Below, piece after piece: positions 15,529-23,338 of a stretch of 34,609 nucleotides of DNA. This DNA is from Nitrospirota bacterium (GTDB lineage Bacteria > Nitrospirota > Thermodesulfovibrionia > Thermodesulfovibrionales > JdFR-85): assembly GCA_011321725.1 (NCBI GenBank), contig DROX01000194.1:1-34609 (forward strand), read 5' to 3'. Numbering within the stretch: position 1 is the stretch's first letter; every line of letters starts with the position of its first letter. The notes beneath the pieces were generated by a model. The model was not told the DNA's origin, ran no database searches, and worked only from the letters and a program-made list of their open reading frames with translations. The position numbers were made by a program, and so were the translations under genes.

Positions 15529-16833
15529 CTATTGGCCGCTTATATTCTCGGGCTTTACAATCAGGGTATATACCTTCCAGCGGTAGAAGCTGTATTCAGG
15601 GTCACCAACGAGTGCTGACAGATCCCTGTTACTGCCAAGGCCGAACTCACCAACAGTAACCGTCTGTTGGCCGAAGTTATAATCCATATCCCGTTGTCCT
15701 TCTTGGGCAAGTATATAAATTCTTATCTCCTTTAGCCTCTTCCTCAAAAGGGATGCACTGGACAATGTAGCCTGTACTTCAGCTGAAGTTGCATTTTCAG
15801 ATGAAAGTGACAATAGGGGAGAATCTACCACAGAAGAACCATCTGCATTTGAAAATGTACCTATCACACCGTCTTCATCCATATCAAGACCCAAAATCAC
15901 CTGAAAATCAGCAACACAATCAATAAGTGGTGAATCATCGGCAAGCTTACCATCCGATTGGTTCACTACCGACTTTCTTAAAACACCTGTACCTGGGGCA
16001 CAATGGGCAGGTACATTGCTTGTTGATATGTAGTAGTCAGCCCTGTTAAAGGGCATTCTTAACGAGTTGTCTGGCCCTACAGCGAAAAGAAGCACATTTT
16101 CTTTAGGCTGGAGGGTAAAGTTCCCTACCGCCTGCCCAAGGGTGGAACCGAAAAGATTATCATTACTGTTCTGGGGTGAATAAGTTAATAACATTCTCTC
16201 CACACTACTGGTCTGCACCGGTTTTACCGCGATCACCATTGTATTGTTCTGTATGTCCTCCACAGGATCAGGGCTGTTGCAATCCCCTGACCAGCAGTTC
16301 AGATGATCATTTGTACCATCATTCCAGATATAGGTCCACTTCTGTGCCTCATCACTATTTCTCACAACAGTGGACTTGATAACAAGATAATCAGTACCAT
16401 TAGCACACACATTATTGCCTCCCACTATAGCCCTTGGCGCATTGTTGGGAGCATCATTATAGGTATCAATGGTATGGCCTGTATTACATACCTCTTCCTT
16501 AGCAGCCTCATTGTATCCCGTTAAACTATTCCAGTCATCTGTGAAATTATTATTAGTATTAATGTCGTTTACATACCAGGGTAGTCCCAGCCCGGCATGC
16601 TCTATGTCCCACCTCAAAAGCTCAAGCCCTATTATCTTCTCCATCTGAGCCTCTGCTACCTTGCTCTGCTGTTTGGAGTTTTTTAGCACTGTAACAAAGC
16701 TGTTGGTGGAAAGTGCAAGGGCTACAAGGAGGATAAACATCACCACTATCAGTTCAATAAGGGTAAAACCCCTATTGTTCATCTTTGCTGCCTGTTTTCC
16801 CTGTTTTTTTAGATTGTCTGCTACATTCATCAT
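15529..16833 (-). CDS. pilW: PilW-like minor pilin
   Basis: 434 residues with a class III prepilin signal: NNRG (Gly22) then FTLIELIVV, giving Phe1 and Glu5 of the mature protein (Glu27 in the precursor). The hydrophobic N-terminal helix is followed by a large globular domain with several Cys residues, longer than the main pilin, as expected for PilW. The start ATG at 16833 overlaps the PilV stop codon (ATGA), but the Met18 codon would give a more typical short leader, so the true start is uncertain. It should be processed by a PilD-type peptidase, which is not encoded in this window. It acts in the pilus tip priming complex with PilV, PilX and PilY1. Confidence 0.86.
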   Translation of the reverse strand: MMNVADNLKKQGKQAAKMNNRGFTLIELIVVMFILLVALALSTNSFVTVLKNSKQQSKVAEAQMEKIIGLELLRWDIEHAGLGLPWYVNDINTNNNFTDDWNSLTGYNEAAKEEVCNTGHTIDTYNDAPNNAPRAIVGGNNVCANGTDYLVIKSTVVRNSDEAQKWTYIWNDGTNDHLNCWSGDCNSPDPVEDIQNNTMVIAVKPVQTSSVERMLLTYSPQNSNDNLFGSTLGQAVGNFTLQPKENVLLFAVGPDNSLRMPFNRADYYISTSNVPAHCAPGTGVLRKSVVNQSDGKLADDSPLIDCVADFQVILGLDMDEDGVIGTFSNADGSSVVDSPLLSLSSENATSAEVQATLSSASLLRKRLKEIRIYILAQEGQRDMDYNFGQQTVTVGEFGLGSNRDLSALVGDPEYSFYRWKVYTLIVKPENISGQ

Positions 16834-17246
16834 TGTCTCATAGAACTCATTGTATGGGTATAATTAACACCCCTGTACGGCCAGGTTACGCTTAACGTTA
16901 TTTCTTTTACATTATAATAGGTGCTCACTGTAGCTGAAAGGGAGTAGGTTACCGAAAAGTTTCTGAAGTTTCTTGTAACTTTAGCATTTGCGTACCCTAT
17001 TGAGCCAAAATCAGATTCTCCCCACGTGCCTGTTGTCAACTTGTCAACAGGTAAAGTGAGCATTCTATTCATAACCTCCTGTGCCACCTTTACCCCCTCG
17101 TCCCTGATGACATTTTTCATGTTTGTCATCATGGACATCTCTGTAACCTTGTAAAGCCCAAGCATGGTAATGAGAATGATTGAGAGTGCAAAGAGCACCT
17201 CTATGAGGGTAAACCCCTTTTTACCTGTTAACACAGCTTGCACCAT
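16830..17246 (-). CDS. pilV: PilV-like minor pilin
   Basis: 138 residues. The leader MVQAVLTGKKG is cut after Gly11; the mature protein starts FTLIEVLFALSIIL with Glu at +5 (Glu16). The following helix and small beta domain match the PilV/GspI type of minor pseudopilin. The gene overlaps the upstream GspH/FimT gene by 26 nt and the downstream PilW gene by 4 nt, so these three are tightly coupled. The TWPYRGVNYTHTMSS segment at the C-terminus is like the final strands of PilV/GspI proteins. The name rests on operon position and N-terminal pattern. Confidence 0.86.
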   Translation of the reverse strand: MVQAVLTGKKGFTLIEVLFALSIILITMLGLYKVTEMSMMTNMKNVIRDEGVKVAQEVMNRMLTLPVDKLTTGTWGESDFGSIGYANAKVTRNFRNFSVTYSLSATVSTYYNVKEITLSVTWPYRGVNYTHTMSSMRQ

Positions 17247-17748
17247 TCCACTTCCCCAGTTTAATACGTGTATTCGCTACGTTAATACAATCATACTCAG
17301 CATCATTATTCCGGTTAATCCTTATGCGTCCATTCACGTTAGCAAGCCCCTTATGGTCAAAGACTATCCTGCTTGTATTACCACCAAAGTTCCATGTGAG
17401 ATCATAGATAATCCCACTTTTTGTTAAATCATCAACAGGGGTATCACCAGGATTGTCCACCTGACCATCCTGGTCATTATCAATATATGTGGTATAAGAG
17501 TTTGTCGCAAGCTGTATCAGATACTGCTGGTTCCGGTAAAGCGCACGCATCCTTGCAGTGATCAGGTCAGCATAAAGGTCTTTTATCTCCTTCTCTATAT
17601 TGTACCTCACCATATAGGAATTGTATGCAAGGGCTGCAAGAGAAAGCAGCGCTATGATTATAGCAATGACTATCAACAGTTCCACAAGCGTAAAACCCTT
17701 GTTGTTTTTTAAATAATTCATCTTCTTACCCTTTATCATATACCTCAT
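17221..17748 (-). CDS. GspH/FimT-type minor pilin
   Basis: 175 residues. The prepilin motif KNNKG (Gly18) is followed by FTLVELLIVIAIIIALLSLAA with Glu at +5 (Glu23). The globular part contains a DNDQDGQVDNPGD stretch that resembles an EF-hand-like calcium loop, as in some minor pilins, and ends WNFGGNTSRIVFDHKGLANVNGRI, the signature of the GspH/FimT/FimU domain. Possible starts are Met1 (17748), Met4 and Met10; Met10 gives the most typical leader length and is preceded by AAAGGG, so the start is uncertain. It lies 21 nt after PilY1 and overlaps PilV. It equates by position to FimU/FimT of other type IV pilus clusters. Confidence 0.85.
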   Translation of the reverse strand: MRYMIKGKKMNYLKNNKGFTLVELLIVIAIIIALLSLAALAYNSYMVRYNIEKEIKDLYADLITARMRALYRNQQYLIQLATNSYTTYIDNDQDGQVDNPGDTPVDDLTKSGIIYDLTWNFGGNTSRIVFDHKGLANVNGRIRINRNNDAEYDCINVANTRIKLGKWNGASCVNR

Positions 17749-17769
17749 TACCTATAGCCTTCAGCCTTT

Positions 17770-20700
17770 TTATTTCTCCTTTATGAATATAAAGTTCTCC
17801 AACGGATCAGGAGCCCCCAACACTGCAATCCCCTCACCCTGTGGTGGCACACCACTGATAGAAGCTGTTCTTCTATTGTTTTTTGTTGTAAAGACATCCT
17901 TTATAGCCACTTCTTTGATCTCCCCAGTGGAGAGTTGAAGCAGGGCCTTGCCTTTAAGGGCAGTGCTAGGTGCCTGGCCACCTGTCCTGTAGTCAACCGC
18001 CCAGATATAACTGTTACCACCATATCCACAGAGATCAGATGTAGGGCTGAAGGTGGTAAAGAATACAACCCCTGCAGAAGATGCCACAGGATTGGTAATA
18101 ACTCTTTCGGCAGAATATCCACTTGGTGCATTGCCTTCACAGGCACTGTTATTGTCAGTTGCAGAACAGTCAAGTTTTACATACCAGCCCTTAAAGGATG
18201 AAGAATATGCCTCGCTAACTGTGTAAGTCGTGGTAGTGGCGTCTTTGAGATCGCCTTCATTTACAGTGGTAGTACATGTAGGGCTTATATTATCAGTTGC
18301 GGCTGAATAGCAGGGTTCTTTTACCCCGTAGAGACGACGTCTGCCATCTGGATCATCAGTTTTGTAGAAATACCTGCCAGTTCCAAAGAACAGCCACAGT
18401 GTGTGTTGCTTTTTACTCCTTGCGTAGGCAACAGAAGTCGTGACAGGACCTGCGTCAAATTCAATGAACTTGCTCCACTTCCAGTCATTCGGATCAATAG
18501 ATGGTTTGGTTTTACTATTTGAACCACTGGTGGCAAGCCTTATGATACCTCCTCCTGTCCATGATGCATTGTTCCCGCTACCCACCTTTTTCACATAACT
18601 GATGTACATTACATCATCCTGGTAATCATCATCAAGGTCAATAGTTTGATAATACTGTGAGCCAGCAAATGCATTCTGTATGCCTGTATCAATTGTTCTC
18701 AGCAGTGTTCCTGTCTTGAGATCAAGTATAAAGAGTTTCAGGTTCTGGTCTGATTTTCCCTTGAATTCATTGTTAGCTGTGTCTATTGGCCCTGTGGGCC
18801 CCGAAGGAAGGACAACAAACCAGCGGCCGTTCTTCGTGTTGTCAGGTGAGCCACCTGTTGTTTTTGGACTGACCTTGACCACCACAGGTCCTGCAGTGGA
18901 AAATCCAAGACCGGGATCAGAGAATTCCCATAACAGTTTGGGATTCTTCTGGTCAGTTATATCAAGGGCAAAATATGAAGAATAACCCACATTACTGGTG
19001 GGAGTCTTTACACAGTCAGTACAGGTGGACGAGATATCCCTGCAAGCTCCTCCGAGCCTCATGCTCCCGATAAGTATGGTTCTCCATGTATCTGTTGTTT
19101 TTTTGCAATCCCAGTAGTTCGTCTCAGAGCATCCTGTGGTGCCAATGCTTGCATCAAACAGGAAGGGTGAGGCATCCACATAGTAGAGATGACAGTAGTC
19201 CGGTTCTTTGAGATACTTCAGGTAGGGCAGGGCATTCTTCGGAATAAATGCCCAGACCTCATCCCCAGGGCTGATACCATCAGATGTGTCAGGGTCTGTA
19301 ATCTTTGCCTTTTTTTCTGGATTATCAAGGTCATGGATCATCTCCAGCTTTCCAAGATAAAAGGCATGTAGCATCCCGTCGTTTGCTCCCACATAGACCA
19401 TGCCCCTGTCAGTATAGATTTTTGTTGTCTTTGGGCTACCGTCTGACTTAAGGTCATTCACATAATCATAGTATGTATTGTCATTGTACCTCTTGTAATA
19501 ATTGTTCAGTGAAATCCATGACTGTATCCTTGGAGTTGAATGAACTATGTCACCAAGTTTCCATGTGTTTGTAACAGAATTTATCGTTGCCGTTCTGCTC
19601 CTCAGGGATGTGCATGTCTCCCCTGCGGGACAGTCAGAATCAGTGGTGCAGACAGTTGTGGTTGTTGTGGAGCAGACTTTCAGGTCCTCGCCTCTGACAT
19701 ATCTTATGATTATATTTGCCTCATCAGTGCCAGAGGCATTCAAGAGACTCTCAAATGTTGGGTTACTCGTTGTCATCACCTCAAAGCTGTCAAGCGTGGA
19801 GTCATCATCAAGGTTTGTATATATCGTTCTGTCTGAAGGGGATTTCTGGAAGAGTTTCTCTCCTGCCTCCCAGAGGTTTTTAAGCTCTTCAAAATCCACA
19901 GTAGGTTTTGTGTTATCACAGTCTCCATCGCCATCACTGTCTTCACAGAGTGATGCCCTTGTCTTTCCAGCAGCATTATCAAAGTAAATACTTGTTATAT
20001 AATCCTGTTTGAGGTTGAGTTTGGAATCACTGATTGTATCCTCTCTTATGCTGCTCAGGTCAAAGAAGGGGTCAATGTAGTACCAGAGGTTCTGAAGCCT
20101 TCCTGTCCAGGAAAGCTCTGTCTGAACTGTGGACCCGTAGGTCTTCTTCGGATAAAACACAGCCTGTAGCAGATTCGCACCCTGTCCTTCACCTGAGGCA
20201 AGCACTGAAACAGCAGTACCAGAGGAGGCACGTTTGAGGATATTCTCAATAGCAGCCCTTAGCTGCTGTACAAGCTCACTTCCAGAGTCTGCACTGAAAT
20301 AGGTATCGGGCATACCATCTGCGTCATAATCCCATTCCCTGCACATCTCATCCCACTGGTCTGACGGATTACATGGATTCAGGGGCAGCAGATTACTGGT
20401 ATCTCTGCTGTTTGACTGCGGATAATTGGTCCTGTTATAAGGCCATGTGTTACTGTCAAAATCATCAAAGGCACCATACATTGCAATCTGCTGCATTGCT
20501 GTACGGCCTCCGGCTGCTGAAGCACCAAATGCCTCAAAGAGGGTATAGTGAATTAATGACTGCTTGCCTGTAATATCTGGCCTTATATCGTCTACATGGC
20601 TCTCCCTGACCTCATCAATGGGGTCTCCACCGGTGTTCCATTCACCATCTGAAAGGGTAAAGAGAAAACTCTTTCTGCAGGCAACAGCAGTGCCATTATC

Positions 20701-22284
20701 ATACCATGGATCTTTGCTTGAACCCTGTCCCTGAATAAAGGCATTGTTGCTGGAGTTGCAGCTTGTATTAGAATAGTTATCATTCTGCGTGAAATAATCA
20801 ATCGCCTCCTGGATGGCGTATGCTGTAGGTGTTGCACTTGAAGGGTCAATATTCTGGATCTGATTTATCAGGGCGCTCAGGTCAGCACCATCCACACCCA
20901 CCCTGATACGGGCACAGGAACCACTGAAGGTCATCAAGCCAATCCTTGGTGCATCGCTGTCATAGCTACAATCACCATCCTTGTCTGCCACCTCCAGGAT
21001 CACACCTTCTGTCCTCTTGCCCTCCGGCACATCCACACGGACATAGGCATTGGAGAGTGAGCCCACAGGACAACCACCTGAACTCTGACAGTATACAAAC
21101 TCATCATAAACACCCGTATCTGATGTACTTGCATCATATGATGCCACATCCAGTCCTATCAGCACAGGATCTGTCATGGTAACAGTAACATTACCCCTGT
21201 AATTCCAGTTAGTACCGTCCGTTGAATAATAGGCATAAAAGGTATCCCCCTGTCTAACAAGCCTCAGCCATACCGGATTGGTGTTGCCTAAATTAACATA
21301 ACCGGCAAAGGTATCTGTCAAGCCTCCATCGGTAAGTCTCCTCGCAAACTGGAGTGTCCAGCCTGTCCCGGATTGATAAGTAACATTGGCCATCACATGT
21401 CTGCTATCCGTTGCAGTTGACTGCCTTACCATAAGACCCGCCTTTGCCCATGTTTGTCCGGAAAGAGCCCCTGGAGGGTTTATAACCCTTACTCTGATAT
21501 CAAAGTCACCGCTCACAGACTGGTATACATAGGTGAATTCATCTGTATCACTCCATATCTGCTGACCATTTGTTTGAACCGAGAGATTCCCCCCGCTTTC
21601 CGTGATCGTACTTGTCACAGAGGGTGACTGGCTTCCTATGTCTGCCACAGTCCATTTTGAATCAAAGGAGGCATCATTGAAGTCATCTGAATACACTGTA
21701 TCCGGTGTACACTGGCTTGGCCCACTACCATAGGTGCTTATGGTTATGCGATGAGAAAGCCCCGAGGGACTCTGAACCTGAAAGGAACATCCCAGATTTG
21801 AATCATACACTGTCCAGTCACTGCCCTCTCCGTACAGGGTGTTTATGTTACACTGGTTTGAGGATGCCTTTCCACCTATCAATGCCATTCTCATTACATC
21901 CACCCTTGACATAGTTGCCCAGTTGAGGAGATTTCCTGAGATACAGTCAGGGCTTCCGATCCTGTCTGTATCTGTACAGGTATCATTTACAAAGAACTTG
22001 TTGCTCTGGTACTTGTAATACTTGTCTGACTTGAAATAACCGTAGTAATCTGTATTTGGATCATAGGTCTCATTCAGTGAATTACAGGTGTAACTCTCAC
22101 AACTCAGATAGGCAGGCCATTGCATACTGCCGGAGAAGTCAAGGTTCAGCATAATGTTGGGAGCCAGGGTGGTCATGATAAAGGGGGGTTTTACACAATA
22201 GTCATTCATTGTCTGGCTTCTACCTGTCACAGGCATTATAAGCACAATAACAAATGCTAAAATATATTTCCATATTCCCTTCAT
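17770..22284 (-). CDS. pilY1: PilY1-type tip adhesin with lectin-like insertion
   Basis: 1504 residues counted from the ATG at 22284, chosen over a GTG at 22290 because AAGGAG (22295-22290) is ideally spaced from it. A signal peptide (about 1-24) is followed by a von Willebrand A domain with an intact MIDAS: Asp49-x-Ser51-x-Ser53 in LDFSGSM, a Thr in SSATPTA near 485, and Asp546 in TLSDGEWN. Between these parts, residues about 196-399 form an inserted concanavalin/LamG-like (DUF1349-type) domain. The C-terminal half is the PilY1 beta-propeller, with GANDGMLHAF near 965 and an Asp-rich DLDDDYQDD site near 1215 like the calcium site of Pseudomonas PilY1. A Thr/Cys-rich stretch lies near 868-893. 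PilY1 caps the pilus, promotes extension and binds surfaces. Confidence 0.94.
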   Translation of the reverse strand: MKGIWKYILAFVIVLIMPVTGRSQTMNDYCVKPPFIMTTLAPNIMLNLDFSGSMQWPAYLSCESYTCNSLNETYDPNTDYYGYFKSDKYYKYQSNKFFVNDTCTDTDRIGSPDCISGNLLNWATMSRVDVMRMALIGGKASSNQCNINTLYGEGSDWTVYDSNLGCSFQVQSPSGLSHRITISTYGSGPSQCTPDTVYSDDFNDASFDSKWTVADIGSQSPSVTSTITESGGNLSVQTNGQQIWSDTDEFTYVYQSVSGDFDIRVRVINPPGALSGQTWAKAGLMVRQSTATDSRHVMANVTYQSGTGWTLQFARRLTDGGLTDTFAGYVNLGNTNPVWLRLVRQGDTFYAYYSTDGTNWNYRGNVTVTMTDPVLIGLDVASYDASTSDTGVYDEFVYCQSSGGCPVGSLSNAYVRVDVPEGKRTEGVILEVADKDGDCSYDSDAPRIGLMTFSGSCARIRVGVDGADLSALINQIQNIDPSSATPTAYAIQEAIDYFTQNDNYSNTSCNSSNNAFIQGQGSSKDPWYDNGTAVACRKSFLFTLSDGEWNTGGDPIDEVRESHVDDIRPDITGKQSLIHYTLFEAFGASAAGGRTAMQQIAMYGAFDDFDSNTWPYNRTNYPQSNSRDTSNLLPLNPCNPSDQWDEMCREWDYDADGMPDTYFSADSGSELVQQLRAAIENILKRASSGTAVSVLASGEGQGANLLQAVFYPKKTYGSTVQTELSWTGRLQNLWYYIDPFFDLSSIREDTISDSKLNLKQDYITSIYFDNAAGKTRASLCEDSDGDGDCDNTKPTVDFEELKNLWEAGEKLFQKSPSDRTIYTNLDDDSTLDSFEVMTTSNPTFESLLNASGTDEANIIIRYVRGEDLKVCSTTTTTVCTTDSDCPAGETCTSLRSRTATINSVTNTWKLGDIVHSTPRIQSWISLNNYYKRYNDNTYYDYVNDLKSDGSPKTTKIYTDRGMVYVGANDGMLHAFYLGKLEMIHDLDNPEKKAKITDPDTSDGISPGDEVWAFIPKNALPYLKYLKEPDYCHLYYVDASPFLFDASIGTTGCSETNYWDCKKTTDTWRTILIGSMRLGGACRDISSTCTDCVKTPTSNVGYSSYFALDITDQKNPKLLWEFSDPGLGFSTAGPVVVKVSPKTTGGSPDNTKNGRWFVVLPSGPTGPIDTANNEFKGKSDQNLKLFILDLKTGTLLRTIDTGIQNAFAGSQYYQTIDLDDDYQDDVMYISYVKKVGSGNNASWTGGGIIRLATSGSNSKTKPSIDPNDWKWSKFIEFDAGPVTTSVAYARSKKQHTLWLFFGTGRYFYKTDDPDGRRRLYGVKEPCYSAATDNISPTCTTTVNEGDLKDATTTTYTVSEAYSSSFKGWYVKLDCSATDNNSACEGNAPSGYSAERVITNPVASSAGVVFFTTFSPTSDLCGYGGNSYIWAVDYRTGGQAPSTALKGKALLQLSTGEIKEVAIKDVFTTKNNRRTASISGVPPQGEGIAVLGAPDPLENFIFIKEK
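21088..21699 (-). other. Lectin-like domain inserted in the PilY1 VWA domain
   Basis: Codons for residues about 196-399 of PilY1. The region opens YSDDFNDASFDSKW and contains SGDFDIRVRV, AGLMVRQS and VWLRLVRQGDTFYAYYSTDGTNW, the typical run of a DUF1349/LamG-like beta-sandwich found in secreted glycan-active proteins. VWA sequence resumes right after it (RIGLMTFSGSCARIRV). Cys residues flank it closely. Confidence 0.75.
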
Positions 22285-22293
22285 ATGCACTCC

Positions 22294-22656
22294 TTAACTC
22301 TTGAATTTGAGGATCTTCACTTTACGCACACAGTCCTCTCTATTGCTGTAGAATGCCTTTACCTCAGCGGCCTCTTTGAGCAACCTCATCTTAATAGCCT
22401 GGCCATTTTCATTAAAAACCTTCACCCTTCTGCAGAGAGGATACTCCTCCTCATTTATTACCATAATAGAGCCTTTTTGCCAGGTTACACCACCAACCAC
22501 CACCTCATCACCGGGCAAAACCGTATCTGCACCCTCTTCAATATATTTCCCTTCCTCCTGAGCATATGCATTTATCTTATATACAGAGAACAGAAAACCA
22601 ACCAGGCAAATGATAACTATTAAAGCAAGTCTGCTATAAATACTATCTCCTCTCAT
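22294..22656 (-). CDS. Small secreted protein, first gene of the minor pilin operon
   Basis: 120 residues. A hydrophobic segment (10-27) ends in a good signal peptidase I site (AYA, residues 30-32), leaving an 88-residue mature protein with two Cys residues (Cys75, Cys109) that may form a disulfide. No family is recognised. The sequence pattern VLPGDEVVVGGVTWQKGSI suggests a small beta-barrel, which is a guess. A strong ribosome-binding site (GAGGAGGT, 22671-22664) precedes the ATG. The stop codon overlaps the PilY1 ribosome-binding site, so translation is coupled, and the protein is probably a periplasmic partner of PilY1 or the tip complex. Confidence 0.8.
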   Translation of the reverse strand: MRGDSIYSRLALIVIICLVGFLFSVYKINAYAQEEGKYIEEGADTVLPGDEVVVGGVTWQKGSIMVINEEEYPLCRRVKVFNENGQAIKMRLLKEAAEVKAFYSNREDCVRKVKILKFKS

Positions 22657-22726
22657 TTCAAATACCTCCTCATGGATACTAACCCATATAGTTCAGCCAT
22701 ATAACCCTCACAACACTGAAAATGAT

Positions 22727-22742
22727 AGCAATATTAATGCCA
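22727..22742 (-). promoter_or_regulatory. Candidate sigma54 (-24/-12) promoter of the pilin operon
   Basis: The minus strand reads TGGCATTAATATTGCT: GG and GC separated by exactly 10 nt, matching TGGCAC-N5-TTGCW with one mismatch. Transcription would start near 22716, giving a leader of about 60 nt ahead of the first gene. Pilin genes are classic RpoN/PilR targets. No competing sigma70 promoter was found here. Confidence 0.5.
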
Positions 22743-22796
22743 CCTTTCTTTCCCACCTCAGGGCTTGCAAGTAGTGCTCTCCTGATAAAATATCTA

Positions 22797-22810
22797 TGTA
22801 ACATGTTTCA
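22797..22810. promoter_or_regulatory. Possible activator site upstream of the sigma54 promoter
   Basis: TGTAACATGTTTCA holds a perfect AACATGTT palindrome and outer TG/CA, 12 of 14 positions symmetric. Its centre is about 87 bp upstream of the predicted start, the usual distance for an enhancer-binding protein. Only one copy was noticed. Confidence 0.3.
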
Positions 22811-22894
22811 CATCTTGGGTATTTAGCTTCTTAATAAAGATCAGGACAGACTTGCTCCTATAGGGTAATTCATGGTCATTAAAAGAACAAGTGG

Positions 22895-22944
22895 ATTACC
22901 CGATCAAGCCTGTCCCCGAGGACCTTAATCGGGGGTCGGGTAAT
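22895..22944. repeat. Nested palindromic (REP-like) element
   Basis: ATTACCCGA (22895-22903) pairs with TCGGGTAAT (22936-22944), and inside it CCCCGA (22914-22919) pairs with TCGGGG (22929-22934). It resembles dispersed palindromic intergenic elements. Copy number in the genome cannot be judged from this window. Confidence 0.5.
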
Positions 22945-23060
22945 GACAACTAATGTATAATGTATTCCTCGGTCAATCATGACCTATAGCTCGGCCATGA
23001 GGTTGGACAATGGCAGGAAAGGTAAAACCTGAAGATTTTAAATTTCAGAGTACATTGAAA

Positions 23061-23180
23061 CTATACCTCAAAGGACCATACAATCTCAACACCTTTGTTG
23101 CGGGCATACTCCTCAGTCTCAGGTCTGGCAGAATAGGTCACTATGAAGAGAAACCTCTCGCCACTTATGACTTTGGCAGA
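23061..23180 (-). pseudogene. Decayed 3' end of an unidentified gene
   Basis: About 39 codons before a TAG read SAKVISGERFLFIVTYSA and continue RPETEEYARNKGVEIVWSFEV, with the alternating hydrophobic strand-helix-strand pattern of a real protein C-terminus. Such endings occur in PD-(D/E)XK-like proteins, but the match is not certain. No start, ribosome-binding site or longer domain lies upstream, so it appears to be a remnant. Confidence 0.35.
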
Positions 23181-23222
23181 ATATGGTGAAGTCTGATGCC
23201 ACCTGACTGATGCCTGAGACCG

Positions 23223-23264
23223 GTGTAACCAGGTACTGTCACGGGGCAAGCGAGCATGTCCACG
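23223..23264. repeat. Intergenic block shared with the selA upstream region (copy A)
   Basis: GTGTAACCA (23223-23231) and GCGAGCATGTCCACG (23250-23264) recur at 34125-34133 and 34166-34180 in the same order and orientation, with one mismatch in 24 positions but a different gap (18 versus 32 nt). This copy ends 12 bp before the -35 element of trpB2. Origin and function are unknown. Confidence 0.5.
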
Positions 23265-23276
23265 GGTTCTTTATTT

Positions 23277-23306
23277 TTGCCTAATTTCTCATTGAATTTG
23301 TATAAT
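23277..23306 (+). promoter_or_regulatory. Sigma70 promoter of trpB2
   Basis: TTGCCT (23277-23282), an 18-bp spacer and a perfect TATAAT (23301-23306). Transcription would start near 23313 and the roughly 26-nt leader contains AGGAGGT (23327-23333). The leader is too short for a T-box or tryptophan attenuator. Confidence 0.65.
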
Positions 23307-23338
23307 CTTATTGAACTATTACATCCAGGAGGTTTCAG

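Larger units (their letters stand above)
22657..23338. other. 682-bp non-coding region between the pilin operon and trpB2
   Basis: The two flanking genes diverge. From left to right the stretch holds a sigma54-type promoter facing the pilin operon (22727-22742), a palindrome about 87 bp upstream of its start (22797-22810), a nested palindromic repeat (22895-22944), a decayed gene end (23061-23180), a block shared with the selA upstream region (23223-23264) and a sigma70 promoter for trpB2 (23277-23306). No intact gene is seen. Confidence 0.7.

Noticed and set aside
22857-22990. Small insertion element bounded by CTATAGG/CCTATAG
   Set aside because: Only about 7 bp of the ends match, with no coding content or target duplication, so chance cannot be excluded.
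23221-23270. Riboswitch or attenuator for trpB2
   Set aside because: The segment lies upstream of the predicted -35/-10 of trpB2, so it would not be in the mRNA; no known riboswitch pattern was matched.
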